DNA of 64,000 nt from Pseudonocardia sp. C8 (GTDB lineage Bacteria > Actinomycetota > Actinomycetes > Mycobacteriales > Pseudonocardiaceae). Each line of letters begins with the position of its first letter. Positions within the stretch are counted from its first letter, which is position 1. Below are positions 11,496 to 19,511 of the stretch, piece after piece. The notes under the pieces are model-generated. The model was not told where the DNA came from, searched no databases, and was given only the letters and a program-made list of their open reading frames with translations. Both the position numbers and the translations under genes were made by a program. Where the stretch lies: positions 62,001-126,000 of the forward strand of contig NZ_JACMTR010000002.1 in the NCBI RefSeq assembly GCF_014267175.1. Direction: 5' to 3'.

Positions 11496-13138
11496 TGGTC
11501 GATCCGATCGTTCCCGGGTCCGGGGGGAACCCGTTCCTGCTGGTCCTGCTGCTCGTGCCGGTCCTCGGCGCGCTCGTGATGTACCCGCTGCGGCACAACG
11601 TCGGTGTGGCCAAGGCGGTCGCGATGGCGACGGCGCTGCTGGAGTTCGTGCTCGTCGTCGTCGCCTGGGGGATGTACTCGATCCCCGCCGCGGCGGCCGG
11701 CACCCGCTTCCAGCTCGAGTACTCGCTGCCGTGGATCCCGGCGTTCGGGACGCACTTCGCGTTCGGCGTGGACGGCATCGCGCTGTCGATGATCGCGCTG
11801 ACCGCGTTCCTGGTGCCCGGCCTGATGCTGTTCGCCTGGGCCGAGAAGCTGCCCGAGGGGCGGTCGGCGGCCGGCTACTTCGCGCTGCTGCTGGCCACCG
11901 AGGCGACGCTGGTCGGCGTCTTCGCCGCCACCGACGTCTTCCTGTTCTACGTGTTCTTCGAGGCCATGCTCGTGCCGATGTACTTCCTCATCGGCCGCTT
12001 CGGCGGGCCGCGGAGGCAGTACGCGGCGGTCAAGTTCTTCCTGTACTCGCTGCTCGGCGGCCTCATCATGCTGGCATCGCTGATCGGCCTGTACGTGACG
12101 AGCGCCGAGCAGCTGGGCCGGGGTACGTTCACCTGGGCCGAGCTGCAGGCGATGGCGGCCGGGACGCCGACGTCCACCCAGATCTGGCTGTTCCTCGGCT
12201 TCTTCGTCGCGTTCGCGATCAAGGCGCCGCTGGTGCCGTTCCACACCTGGCTGCCGGACGCGGGCGCCGAGGCCCCGATCGTCGGCGCGGTGCTGCTGGT
12301 CGGCGTGCTGGACAAGGTGGGCACCTACGGGTTCCTGCGGTACCTGCTGCCGCTGTTCCCGCAGGCCAGCCAGGTCCTCGCACCCGTGGTGCTGGTGCTC
12401 GCCGTCGCCGGCATCATCTACGCGGCGCTGCTCGCGGTCGGCCAGAACGACATGGGCCGGTTCGTCGCCTACACCTCGGTGGCGCACTTCGGCTTCATCG
12501 CGCTCGGGGTGTTCGCGTTCTCCGGGCAGGCGTTCGCCGGCGCGACCCTCTACATGGTCAACCACGGCCTCTCGACCGGGATGCTGTTCGTGATGGTCGG
12601 CGTGCTGATCAGCCGGGGCGGGTCGCGCCTGATCTCCGACTACGGCGGCGTCCAGAAGCTCGCCCCGGTCATGGCCGGGTGCCTGCTGCTGGCCGGGATG
12701 TCGTCGCTGGCGCTGCCCGGCACGAACTCGTTCGTCTCCGAGTTCCTCGTGCTGGTCGGCTCGTTCCCGAACGCGCCGGTGTTCACGGTCATCGCCACGG
12801 TCGGGATCATCTTCGCCGCGCTGTACGTGCTGTGGTTCTACCAGCGCACGATGCAGGGCCCGGTCCGCGGTGACGCGGTGTTCGCGGCCCTGGAGCGCGG
12901 CGGTGCGGGCGGCCCCGGCTCGATGATCGACCCGGCGGTCGCCGCGGAACGCAAGGGGACCGGGTTCCCGGACCTGACCGGCCGCGAGATCGGCGTGCTG
13001 GCCCCGCTGATCGTCGCGATCGTCGTGCTCGGCTTCTACCCGGCGCCGGTCCTCGATCTGCTCAACCCGTCGGTGACGGCGACCATGCAGGAGGTCGGCC
13101 TGCCCGACCCGGTGCCCGCTGGAGGGATCGTCCGATGA
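11495..13138 (+). CDS. nuoM: NADH-quinone oxidoreductase subunit M
   Basis: Antiporter-like proton-pumping subunit. The 547-residue protein has FYVFFEAMLVPMYFLIG (helix 5 glutamate) and PFHTWLPDAGAEAP (channel loop), both diagnostic of NuoM. The start is either the ATG at 11495, sharing one base with the nuoL stop, or the GTG at 11492 (GTGATG). GGTGAGG about 10 bases upstream fits either. A long upstream in-frame opening within nuoL is not part of the protein. Confidence 0.96.
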   Translation: MVDPIVPGSGGNPFLLVLLLVPVLGALVMYPLRHNVGVAKAVAMATALLEFVLVVVAWGMYSIPAAAAGTRFQLEYSLPWIPAFGTHFAFGVDGIALSMIALTAFLVPGLMLFAWAEKLPEGRSAAGYFALLLATEATLVGVFAATDVFLFYVFFEAMLVPMYFLIGRFGGPRRQYAAVKFFLYSLLGGLIMLASLIGLYVTSAEQLGRGTFTWAELQAMAAGTPTSTQIWLFLGFFVAFAIKAPLVPFHTWLPDAGAEAPIVGAVLLVGVLDKVGTYGFLRYLLPLFPQASQVLAPVVLVLAVAGIIYAALLAVGQNDMGRFVAYTSVAHFGFIALGVFAFSGQAFAGATLYMVNHGLSTGMLFVMVGVLISRGGSRLISDYGGVQKLAPVMAGCLLLAGMSSLALPGTNSFVSEFLVLVGSFPNAPVFTVIATVGIIFAALYVLWFYQRTMQGPVRGDAVFAALERGGAGGPGSMIDPAVAAERKGTGFPDLTGREIGVLAPLIVAIVVLGFYPAPVLDLLNPSVTATMQEVGLPDPVPAGGIVR

Positions 13139-14751
13139 GCCTGCCGACTCTCCCGGCGCAGGTGCCCACGCAGATCGAGATGCCGCCGATGGACTGGGCG
13201 GCGTCCGCGCCGTTGTGGATCGTGTTCGCCGGTGCCTGCGTCTCGGTGGTGCTGGAGGCGTTCCTGCCGCGGCACCAGCGCTGGCCGGTGCAGGTGCTGT
13301 GGACGGCGCTCACCCTGGTCGCGGCGCTGATCGCGCTGGCCGGGTACGCGCTGTCGGCGCCGGAGCCGGTGCTGACGTTCGGCACCGCGCTGGCCGTGGA
13401 CGTGCCGTCGCTGTTCCTGTGGGGCACGCTGATCGTGCTCGCGATCCCCAGCCTGCTCCTGCTGGCCGACCGGTCGGTGGAGCCGGGCGGGACGTTCGTC
13501 GCCTCGGCCGCGGAGCGGGCCGCCGCCCGGGCCGGGGCCGGCGGTGCGGCCGGGGGCCCGCCGGAGCACGTCGACCGGTCGTACGGGACGCCGGACCAGA
13601 CGCCGACCATGCAGACCGAGCCGTTCCCGTTCGTGCTGTTCGCGCTCGGCGGCATGATGGCGTTCGTCGCGGCCAACGACCTGCTGACGATGTTCATCGC
13701 GCTCGAGGTGCTGTCGCTGCCGCTGTACCTGATGTGCGGCATGGCGCGGCGCCGGCGGCTGCTCTCCCAGGAGGCGGCCGTCAAGTACTTCCTGCTGGGT
13801 GCGTTCGGCTCCGCGTTCTTCCTGTACGGGATCGCCCTGCTGTACGGCTACGCCGGCTCGGTCCGGCTCGCCGAGATCTCCGGGGCCGCCGCGGGCACCC
13901 TCGCCTCGGACACGCTGCTGTTCGCCGGGCTCGCGCTGCTGCTCGTCGGGCTGCTGTTCAAGGGGTCGGTGGCGCCGTTCCACACCTGGACCCCGGACGT
14001 CTACCAGGGTGCACCGACGCCGGTCACCGCGTTCATGGCCGCGTGCACCAAGGTCGCCGCGTTCGGCGCGATCGCCCGGGTGCTCTACGTGGCGTTCGGC
14101 AGCACCGTCTGGGAGTGGCGGGGCGTGCTGTGGGTGGTCGCGGTCGTGTCGATGGTCGTCGGCGCGGTGCTCGGCCTCACCCAGACCGACGTGAAGCGGA
14201 TGATCGCGTACTCGTCGATCGCGCACGCCGGCTTCCTGATGCTCGGGGCCATGGCGCTCACCCCGGACGGCACCGCGGGCCTGCTGTTCTACCTCGTGGC
14301 CTACGGCTTCACCACCGTCGCGATCTTCGGTGTCGTGTCGCTGGTCCGCACCGCGGACGGCGAGGCGAGCCACCTGTCGCAGTGGGCCGGGCTGGCGAAG
14401 CGCTCCCCGCTCACCGCGGGGATCATGACGTTCCTGCTGCTCGCGCTCACCGGCATCCCGCTGACCAGCGGGTTCACCGCCAAGTTCGCGGTGTTCTCGG
14501 CGGCGTTGGCCGACGGTATGGCGCCCCTGGTCGTGATCGCGCTGGTGGCCTCGGCGGTGGCGGCGTTCTTCTACCTCCGGGTGGTCGTGCTCATGTACTT
14601 CAGCGATCCCGTCGAGGGCGGGCCGACCGTCGTCGTGCCGGGGGCGTTCACCACGGTGGCGATCACGCTGGGGACGCTCGCGACGCTCGTCCTCGGGATT
14701 CTTCCCACACCCGTGCTCGAATGGGCCGCCAGCGGCGCGTTCGCCGGCTGA
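13135..14751 (+). CDS. nuoN: NADH-quinone oxidoreductase subunit N
   Basis: Third antiporter-like subunit, adjoining NuoK in the membrane arm. The 538 residues include FIALEVLSLPLYLMCG (helix 5 glutamate) and PFHTWTPDVYQGAPTPVTAF, the NuoN signature. A hydrophilic insertion of about 45 residues (roughly 118-162) rich in Ala, Gly and Arg sits between early helices. ATG overlaps the nuoM stop; last gene of the nuo operon in this window. Confidence 0.97.
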   Translation: MSLPTLPAQVPTQIEMPPMDWAASAPLWIVFAGACVSVVLEAFLPRHQRWPVQVLWTALTLVAALIALAGYALSAPEPVLTFGTALAVDVPSLFLWGTLIVLAIPSLLLLADRSVEPGGTFVASAAERAAARAGAGGAAGGPPEHVDRSYGTPDQTPTMQTEPFPFVLFALGGMMAFVAANDLLTMFIALEVLSLPLYLMCGMARRRRLLSQEAAVKYFLLGAFGSAFFLYGIALLYGYAGSVRLAEISGAAAGTLASDTLLFAGLALLLVGLLFKGSVAPFHTWTPDVYQGAPTPVTAFMAACTKVAAFGAIARVLYVAFGSTVWEWRGVLWVVAVVSMVVGAVLGLTQTDVKRMIAYSSIAHAGFLMLGAMALTPDGTAGLLFYLVAYGFTTVAIFGVVSLVRTADGEASHLSQWAGLAKRSPLTAGIMTFLLLALTGIPLTSGFTAKFAVFSAALADGMAPLVVIALVASAVAAFFYLRVVVLMYFSDPVEGGPTVVVPGAFTTVAITLGTLATLVLGILPTPVLEWAASGAFAG

Positions 14752-14757
14752 CATTCG

Positions 14758-14763
14758 TACGCT
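14758..14763 (+). promoter_or_regulatory. Candidate -10 hexamer of a leaderless promoter
   Basis: TACGCT matches the actinobacterial TAnnnT -10 pattern and ends 6 bases before the GTG at 14770. Transcription would then begin at the start codon itself, consistent with the lack of any ribosome binding site there. Inference from spacing only. Confidence 0.4.
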
Positions 14764-14769
14764 GTGGGG

Positions 14770-15777
14770 GTGGAGACACAGAGCGTGGCCGGGGTCCGGA
14801 TGGCCGATCCGGCTCTGGCCGAGGCCACGGCGGACGGGCTCAAGCGGGTCGAGGACCTGCTGCACCGCGAGGTGCACAGCGACTACGAGTTCGTCACGGA
14901 GACGTCGCTGCACCTCATCGACGCCGGTGGCAAGCGGTTCCGGCCGCTGTTCACGCTGCTCGCGGCGCAGGTGGGGCCGCATCCCGAGCGGGACGACGTC
15001 ATCACCGCGGCCGCGGTGGTGGAGCTGATCCACCTCGCGACGCTGTACCACGACGACGTCATGGACGAGGCCGCGATGCGGCGCGGCGCCGAGTCCGCCA
15101 ACTCGCGGTGGGACAACTCGATCGCGATCCTCACCGGTGACTTCCTGTTCGCGCACGCGTCCCGGCTGGTGGCCGACCTCGGCCCGGACGCGGTCCGGAT
15201 CATCGCCGAGACGTTCGCCCAGCTCGTCACCGGGCAGATGCGGGAGACCCGCGGCCCGCGGGCGTCCGACGACCCGGTCGAGCACTACCTGCGGGTCGTC
15301 GCCGAGAAGACCGGATCGCTGATCGCGACGTCCGGCCGGTACGGCGGGATGTTCTCCGGCGCGCCCGCCGAGCACGTCGAGGCGCTGCGGCGCTTCGGTG
15401 ACGTCATCGGGACCGCCTTCCAGATCTCCGACGACATCATCGACATCGCCAGCCCCGCGGGCGACTCCGGCAAGACGCCGGGCACCGACCTGCGGGAGGG
15501 CGTGCACACGCTGCCGATGCTCTACGCCCTGCGGGACGGCGACGACTCGCCCGGGTCGCGGCGGCTGCGGCAGCTGCTGGCCGCGCCGATCACCGACGAC
15601 GCCGAGGTCGCCGAGGCCCTCGACCTGCTCCGCTCCGGGGACGCGCTGGCCAGGGCCCGGGAGACGGTCGCGGGCTACGCCGACCGCGCCCGCGCCGAGC
15701 TCGCGGTCCTGCCGGCCTGTCCCGCGATCGAGGCCCTGCGCACCCTGACCGACTACACGGTCGAGCGGGTCGGCTGA
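14770..15777 (+). CDS. Polyprenyl diphosphate synthase (menaquinone side chain)
   Basis: Trans-isoprenyl diphosphate synthase that condenses isopentenyl units onto an allylic primer to make the long chain of menaquinone, the quinone used by the complex I encoded upstream. Both aspartate-rich motifs are visible: DDVMDEA (first, near residue 100) and DDIIDIA (second, near 225), with GGKRFRP near residue 55. Length 335, normal. I prefer the GTG at 14770 to the in-frame GTG at 14764 because a TAnnnT hexamer ends 6 bases before it and there is no ribosome binding site (leaderless model). Location directly after nuoN is a known arrangement in actinobacteria. Chain length cannot be read from sequence with confidence. 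Confidence 0.9.
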   Translation: METQSVAGVRMADPALAEATADGLKRVEDLLHREVHSDYEFVTETSLHLIDAGGKRFRPLFTLLAAQVGPHPERDDVITAAAVVELIHLATLYHDDVMDEAAMRRGAESANSRWDNSIAILTGDFLFAHASRLVADLGPDAVRIIAETFAQLVTGQMRETRGPRASDDPVEHYLRVVAEKTGSLIATSGRYGGMFSGAPAEHVEALRRFGDVIGTAFQISDDIIDIASPAGDSGKTPGTDLREGVHTLPMLYALRDGDDSPGSRRLRQLLAAPITDDAEVAEALDLLRSGDALARARETVAGYADRARAELAVLPACPAIEALRTLTDYTVERVG

Positions 15778-15780
15778 CAG

Positions 15781-15804
15781 CTCCGGGCGCTCCACCGCCC
15801 GGAG
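15781..15804 (+). terminator. Hairpin after the nuo/polyprenyl synthase unit
   Basis: CTCCGGGCG and CGCCCGGAG form a perfect 9-bp stem with a 6-base loop (15790-15795), starting 4 bases after the stop codon. No T-run follows, as is usual for actinobacterial terminators. The remaining 246 bp up to 16050 show no gene that I can support. Confidence 0.6.
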
Positions 15805-16050
15805 GGTGCCACCGGCCGGGCTTTGTTCCGGGGTCTACCGCCCTCGCGTCCCACACCCCGGGGCCGGACGTCGCACTCCGGGGCCGGGCGCGTCGCGCGA
15901 CACGGCGGCCGCCGGCCGTCGCGTCGGCGTCCCCCGAACCGGCACCATGATCCGATGCGGACACGGGCGCGCGAGCGCCCGGAACCCGTGCCCGATCCGT
16001 GATATCAAGCACTGCGCCCGGGAGGGTCCCGGGCGGACGGAGGTCCGGTC

Positions 16051-18363
16051 ATGGGCTGGATGTGGATACTGCTCGCGATCGTGGTCGTCCTGGTGGTGGC
16101 CGGGCTCCTGGTGGCCCGGGCGCGCGGGAACGCCGGGCGTGCGGGCACGACGGCCGATCCCGCCGCCGACGGCACCGGCGCACCCGACGGCCCCGGCCAC
16201 GCCGCCGGCGCATTCGACACGGCCGGGACGATCGACCCGGCCGCCGCGGCCGCCGGGGCGCACACCCCTTCCCCGGACTCCGTCCCGGCCGAGCACCGGG
16301 ATCCCCGTCCCGACGAGCGCGGGCCGGCGCCGGCCGACCGCGCAGGTTCCGAGGCGGCCGGGCCGCAGGACCGCACCCGTCCCGCGGGAGCCGCCGGTGC
16401 GCGGGACAGCGCCGCCGGGACGGCCGGGGCGTCGGCGGCGACCCCGGCCGGAGTACCCGCAGGTGGCGCCGGAACCGACCAGCCCCCGGACTCGACGGCG
16501 GACCGGGCGGGTGGCTCGGCGGCGGGTGAGGCGGACGCTGGGGGTGCTGCCACGGTCGATCGGCCGTCGGGGTCCGGGGTGGCCGCGGACGGTCCGGACG
16601 GCGCCGCGCGGACCGGTCGTCCGGACCGGCCCGGATCGGCCGGTGTCTCGGCTGTCTCCACCGGATCGGCACGTGTCTCGGGTGCGGTCGGCGCGTCCGA
16701 GACAGCAGGCGCGGCCGGCGATTCCGGAGCGGCCGGCGCCCCGGGTGCGGGGGGCGAGCCCCGGCCACCGGGCACCGCGGGTGAAGCCGGCACGTCCGGT
16801 GGGGCGAGCTCTCCCGGCCGGGCCGGTGCGGCGGAGACCTCCGGTGCGGCGACCCCGGCCGATGCGCCCGACGCGGAGCGCGCGACCGGCGGCAGGCCCG
16901 GACGGGCAGGCTCCACCGGTGAGGTGGACCCGACCGGGACCGCGGACGCGGCGGAGGCGGCCCGTGGAACCGCCGCGGAGGACACGTCGTCCGATGGCAC
17001 CGGCTCGGCGGGCCGGGCGCGCACGGCCGCCGCTGACGGCGGCGGCCCGGTGAGTGGCGCCGCGGGGCACGCACCGACGAGCACGCCCACGGCCGGGCGC
17101 GCGGGCACGGAGGCCGGGGGAACCGCCGGCACGGAGGCGGGAAGTGCCACCGGCGCGGACGTCGGACGCGCTGCCGGCGCGGCGGCGGGCAGCACCGCCG
17201 GCCCGCACGGGGGACGCGCTGCCGGCCCGGAGGCGGGACGTGCTGCCGGCCCGGAGGCGGGCAGCGCTGCCGGCGCCGAGGCCGGGGGCCCCGCGGGCAC
17301 GGAGGCAGGAAGCACCGCCGGCCCGGACGCCGGGGCACCGGATGCGGGTGGCACGTCCGGCGGGAACCGCTCGGCCGCGGGCGGTGCGACCCCCGGCGCC
17401 GGTGTCGCTGCTGCCGGCGCGCTCGGTGCGGCGGGCGCGATCGCCGCCACCAGGACGACCGGGGAGGCCGGTTCGGCCGATGCCCCGTCGGGCGCGCGCT
17501 CGGCGAGCACGGGCTCCGACGTCGGCGACCCGTCGGGCGTGCGGCCGGGGAGTGCTGGCACCGAGACCGGCGACTCGTCGGGCGCGAGTCCGGGGAGTGC
17601 GGGCTCCGAGGTCGACCAGTCGGGCGTGAGGCGGGGAAGCGCGGGCTCCGGGGCCGGCGACCCGCCGGGCGTGCGGTCGGGAAGCGCGGGCTCCGAGGTC
17701 GGCGCCCCGTCCGGCGCGAGTCCGGGAAGCGCGGACGTCGAGCCCGGCGACCGCGGTCCGGCCACGGGTACCGCGGGCGCGGTGCCGGCGAGTGCGGACG
17801 CGGCCGGGAACCCCGCGCGTACGGAACCCGGCGGTGCGACCGGTCGCGCGGACCACGCCGCTCAGGGCGGGCACGACGGGGCGGCCACCGACGTCCCCGG
17901 ACCCGGTACGGCCACGACCGGGCCCGCGCGGGAAACCGGCGACGAACCCGTCACGACCGGCCGTCACGCGCTCCGCGAGGACGGCGAGCCCCGGCCGCTG
18001 AGCCAGGCCGAGCCGTCGGAGCCGTCACGCACTGCACCGGCCGGAACGGGGGAGCGCAGGCCCGCGACCGGAGGGTCGGCGCTCGCCTCGCTGGACTCGG
18101 GCCTGATCGGGCCGACGGCGTCGTCCGAACCGCTGCCGGAGGGCGTCCGCCCGGGCCCCTACCTGGGGTCGGTGCTGGCCCCGGCCGACGGGTCGGAGCC
18201 ACCCGACACGCATCGGGTCAAGGTGCACAGCGGGTCGCGCCGCTTCCACACGCCCGAGTCGCCGTACTACGTCCGGACCCGCGCCGATCTCTACTTCACG
18301 GGCGAGGACGAGGCCCGGGCCGCCGGGTTCATCGCCTGGCACGAGCGCCCCGGCGCGCGCTGA
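16051..18363 (+). CDS. Membrane-anchored Ala/Gly-repeat protein with C-terminal sunset-like domain
   Basis: A 770-residue protein with three parts. Residues 1-24 are a transmembrane helix (MGWMWILLAIVVVLVVAGLL) that would leave the rest on one side of the membrane. Residues 25-690 are low complexity, dominated by Ala, Gly, Ser, Pro, Asp and Glu, with 8-residue and about 15-residue tandem repeats, so probably disordered. The last 70 residues look folded: YLGSVLAP, then HSGSRRFHTPESPYYVRT, then FTGEDEARAAGFIAWH. That pattern resembles the sunset domain of actinobacterial ArfC-like membrane proteins. GGACGGAGG precedes the ATG by 8 bases. The function is not known; the domain call is from pattern memory and moderate in confidence. 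Antisense frames are open only because of extreme GC content. Confidence 0.75.
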   Translation: MGWMWILLAIVVVLVVAGLLVARARGNAGRAGTTADPAADGTGAPDGPGHAAGAFDTAGTIDPAAAAAGAHTPSPDSVPAEHRDPRPDERGPAPADRAGSEAAGPQDRTRPAGAAGARDSAAGTAGASAATPAGVPAGGAGTDQPPDSTADRAGGSAAGEADAGGAATVDRPSGSGVAADGPDGAARTGRPDRPGSAGVSAVSTGSARVSGAVGASETAGAAGDSGAAGAPGAGGEPRPPGTAGEAGTSGGASSPGRAGAAETSGAATPADAPDAERATGGRPGRAGSTGEVDPTGTADAAEAARGTAAEDTSSDGTGSAGRARTAAADGGGPVSGAAGHAPTSTPTAGRAGTEAGGTAGTEAGSATGADVGRAAGAAAGSTAGPHGGRAAGPEAGRAAGPEAGSAAGAEAGGPAGTEAGSTAGPDAGAPDAGGTSGGNRSAAGGATPGAGVAAAGALGAAGAIAATRTTGEAGSADAPSGARSASTGSDVGDPSGVRPGSAGTETGDSSGASPGSAGSEVDQSGVRRGSAGSGAGDPPGVRSGSAGSEVGAPSGASPGSADVEPGDRGPATGTAGAVPASADAAGNPARTEPGGATGRADHAAQGGHDGAATDVPGPGTATTGPARETGDEPVTTGRHALREDGEPRPLSQAEPSEPSRTAPAGTGERRPATGGSALASLDSGLIGPTASSEPLPEGVRPGPYLGSVLAPADGSEPPDTHRVKVHSGSRRFHTPESPYYVRTRADLYFTGEDEARAAGFIAWHERPGAR
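17101..17334 (+). repeat. 24-bp in-frame tandem repeat (8-residue units)
   Basis: Nearly ten consecutive units of 24 bp encode the pattern A-G-x-E/D-A/V-G-x-x (for example AGPEAGRA, AGPEAGSA, AGTEAGST). Adjacent units share runs such as GCTGCCGGCCCGGAGGCGGG, which suggests recent slippage or unequal exchange. Confidence 0.85.
17485..17751 (+). repeat. About 45-bp in-frame tandem repeat (14-15-residue units)
   Basis: Six imperfect units of the form S-G-(V/A)-R/S-x-G-S-A-G-S-x-x-G-D (for example SGVRRGSAGSGAGD) encode a second repeat block in the sunset-domain protein. It is separate from the 8-residue block and richer in Ser and Asp. Confidence 0.8.
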
Positions 18364-18390
18364 CCGGTCCCGCCCGACTCGGTGATCGAC

Positions 18391-18437
18391 CGTTGTGGAG
18401 TGCAGCGTTCGCGACGCGAGCGCTGCACTCCACAACG
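18391..18437. terminator. Perfect 17-bp inverted repeat between convergent genes
   Basis: CGTTGTGGAGTGCAGCG (18391-18407) and CGCTGCACTCCACAACG (18421-18437) are exact complements around a 13-base loop. The element sits between the stop of the sunset-domain gene and the stop of korB, which converge, so it can act as a terminator in both directions. Flanking TGATC on both sides gives a weak extension of the stem. Confidence 0.75.
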
Positions 18438-18449
18438 AGTGATCATGGC

Positions 18450-19511
18450 TTAGAGGATGGTCCAGGTGTCGCGGCCGTTGATGAGCGCCTGCAGGTCGGC
18501 GCCGGGCTTCGCCTCGACGGCCTCCCGGACCTGGGCGCGGGCGGCGTCGTCGTAGGTCGTGCGGGCGACGTCGCGGAACACCCCGGTGACGGTGTGCGTC
18601 AGGTCCTGGTCGGACAGGCGCGACAGCGCGAAGGCGAGCTCGTGGTCACCCGCGTCGTGCACGACGATCTCGGACGGGTCGACCGTGTCGGCCTCGACGA
18701 CCTTCAGCCCGAACCCGTCGCGGACGACGGCGTGCGAGCCGTCGGGCCCGAACCGGATCGGCTCGCCGTGGGTGACGGGGATGAGCCGGGTGGCGTTGTC
18801 GCCCTTGCGCAGGACGTCGAAGCTGCCGTCGTTGAAGATCGGGCAGTCCTGGAAGATCTCCACCAGCGCGGAGCCGCGGTGCTCGGCCGCGGCCTGCAGC
18901 ACCGCCTGCAGGCTCTTGCGGTCGGAGTCCAGCGCGCGCCCGACGAAGGTGGCCTCGGCCCCGAGGGCCAGCGAGATCGGGTTGAACGGGTGGTCCAGCG
19001 AGCCCATCGGGGTCGACTTGGTGACCTTGCCGACCTCGCTGGTGGGCGAGTACTGGCCCTTGGTCAGTCCGTAGATCCGGTTGTTGAACAGCAGGATCTT
19101 GATGTTGATGTTGCGGCGGAGCGCGTGGATCAGGTGGTTGCCGCCGATCGACAGGGCGTCGCCGTCACCGGTGACGACCCAGACCGACAGGTCGGGCCGG
19201 GTCGTGGCCAGCCCGGTGGCGATCGTCGGGGCGCGCCCGTGGATGGAGTGCATCCCGTAGGTGTTGAGGTAGTACGGGAACCGCGAGCTGCAGCCGATCC
19301 CGGACACGAAGACGGTGTTCTCGCGGCGGATGCCCAGGGTGGGCAGGAACTGGCGGACCGCGGCCAGCACGGCGTAGTCACCGCAGCCGGGGCACCAGCG
19401 GACCTCCTGGTCGGAGGTGTACTCCTTGGCGGTCTGCTTGGCGTCGGTGGTCGGGACCCCGTCCAGGCCCCCCGAGCCGATGCCGGGGAGGCCGAGGTCG
19501 GTGGCGGTCAT
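18450..19511 (-). CDS. korB: 2-oxoglutarate:ferredoxin oxidoreductase beta subunit
   Basis: Thiamine-diphosphate subunit that with KorA oxidatively decarboxylates 2-oxoglutarate to succinyl-CoA, passing electrons to ferredoxin; in actinobacteria it is a CoA-dependent alternative to the 2-oxoglutarate dehydrogenase. The 353 residues begin near RWCPGCGDYAVL (cluster cysteines). The TPP-binding motif is GDGDALSIGGNHLIH, followed by NNRIYGLTKGQ. The ATG at 19511 overlaps the korA stop by 4 bp. Further upstream in-frame codons lie inside korA and are not used. Confidence 0.95.
   Translation of the reverse strand: MTATDLGLPGIGSGGLDGVPTTDAKQTAKEYTSDQEVRWCPGCGDYAVLAAVRQFLPTLGIRRENTVFVSGIGCSSRFPYYLNTYGMHSIHGRAPTIATGLATTRPDLSVWVVTGDGDALSIGGNHLIHALRRNINIKILLFNNRIYGLTKGQYSPTSEVGKVTKSTPMGSLDHPFNPISLALGAEATFVGRALDSDRKSLQAVLQAAAEHRGSALVEIFQDCPIFNDGSFDVLRKGDNATRLIPVTHGEPIRFGPDGSHAVVRDGFGLKVVEADTVDPSEIVVHDAGDHELAFALSRLSDQDLTHTVTGVFRDVARTTYDDAARAQVREAVEAKPGADLQALINGRDTWTIL

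Noticed and set aside
17095..17760. Tandem repeats as a CRISPR-like or minisatellite locus
   Set aside because: The repeats are in frame, without spacers, and encode one protein's disordered linker.
15835..17967. Minus-strand open frames of 430-710 codons opposite the repeat-rich sunset-domain gene
   Set aside because: The plus-strand frame has a membrane helix, good ribosome binding site and a folded C-terminal domain. The antisense frames are Arg/Gly/Pro-rich mirror images of the repeats.
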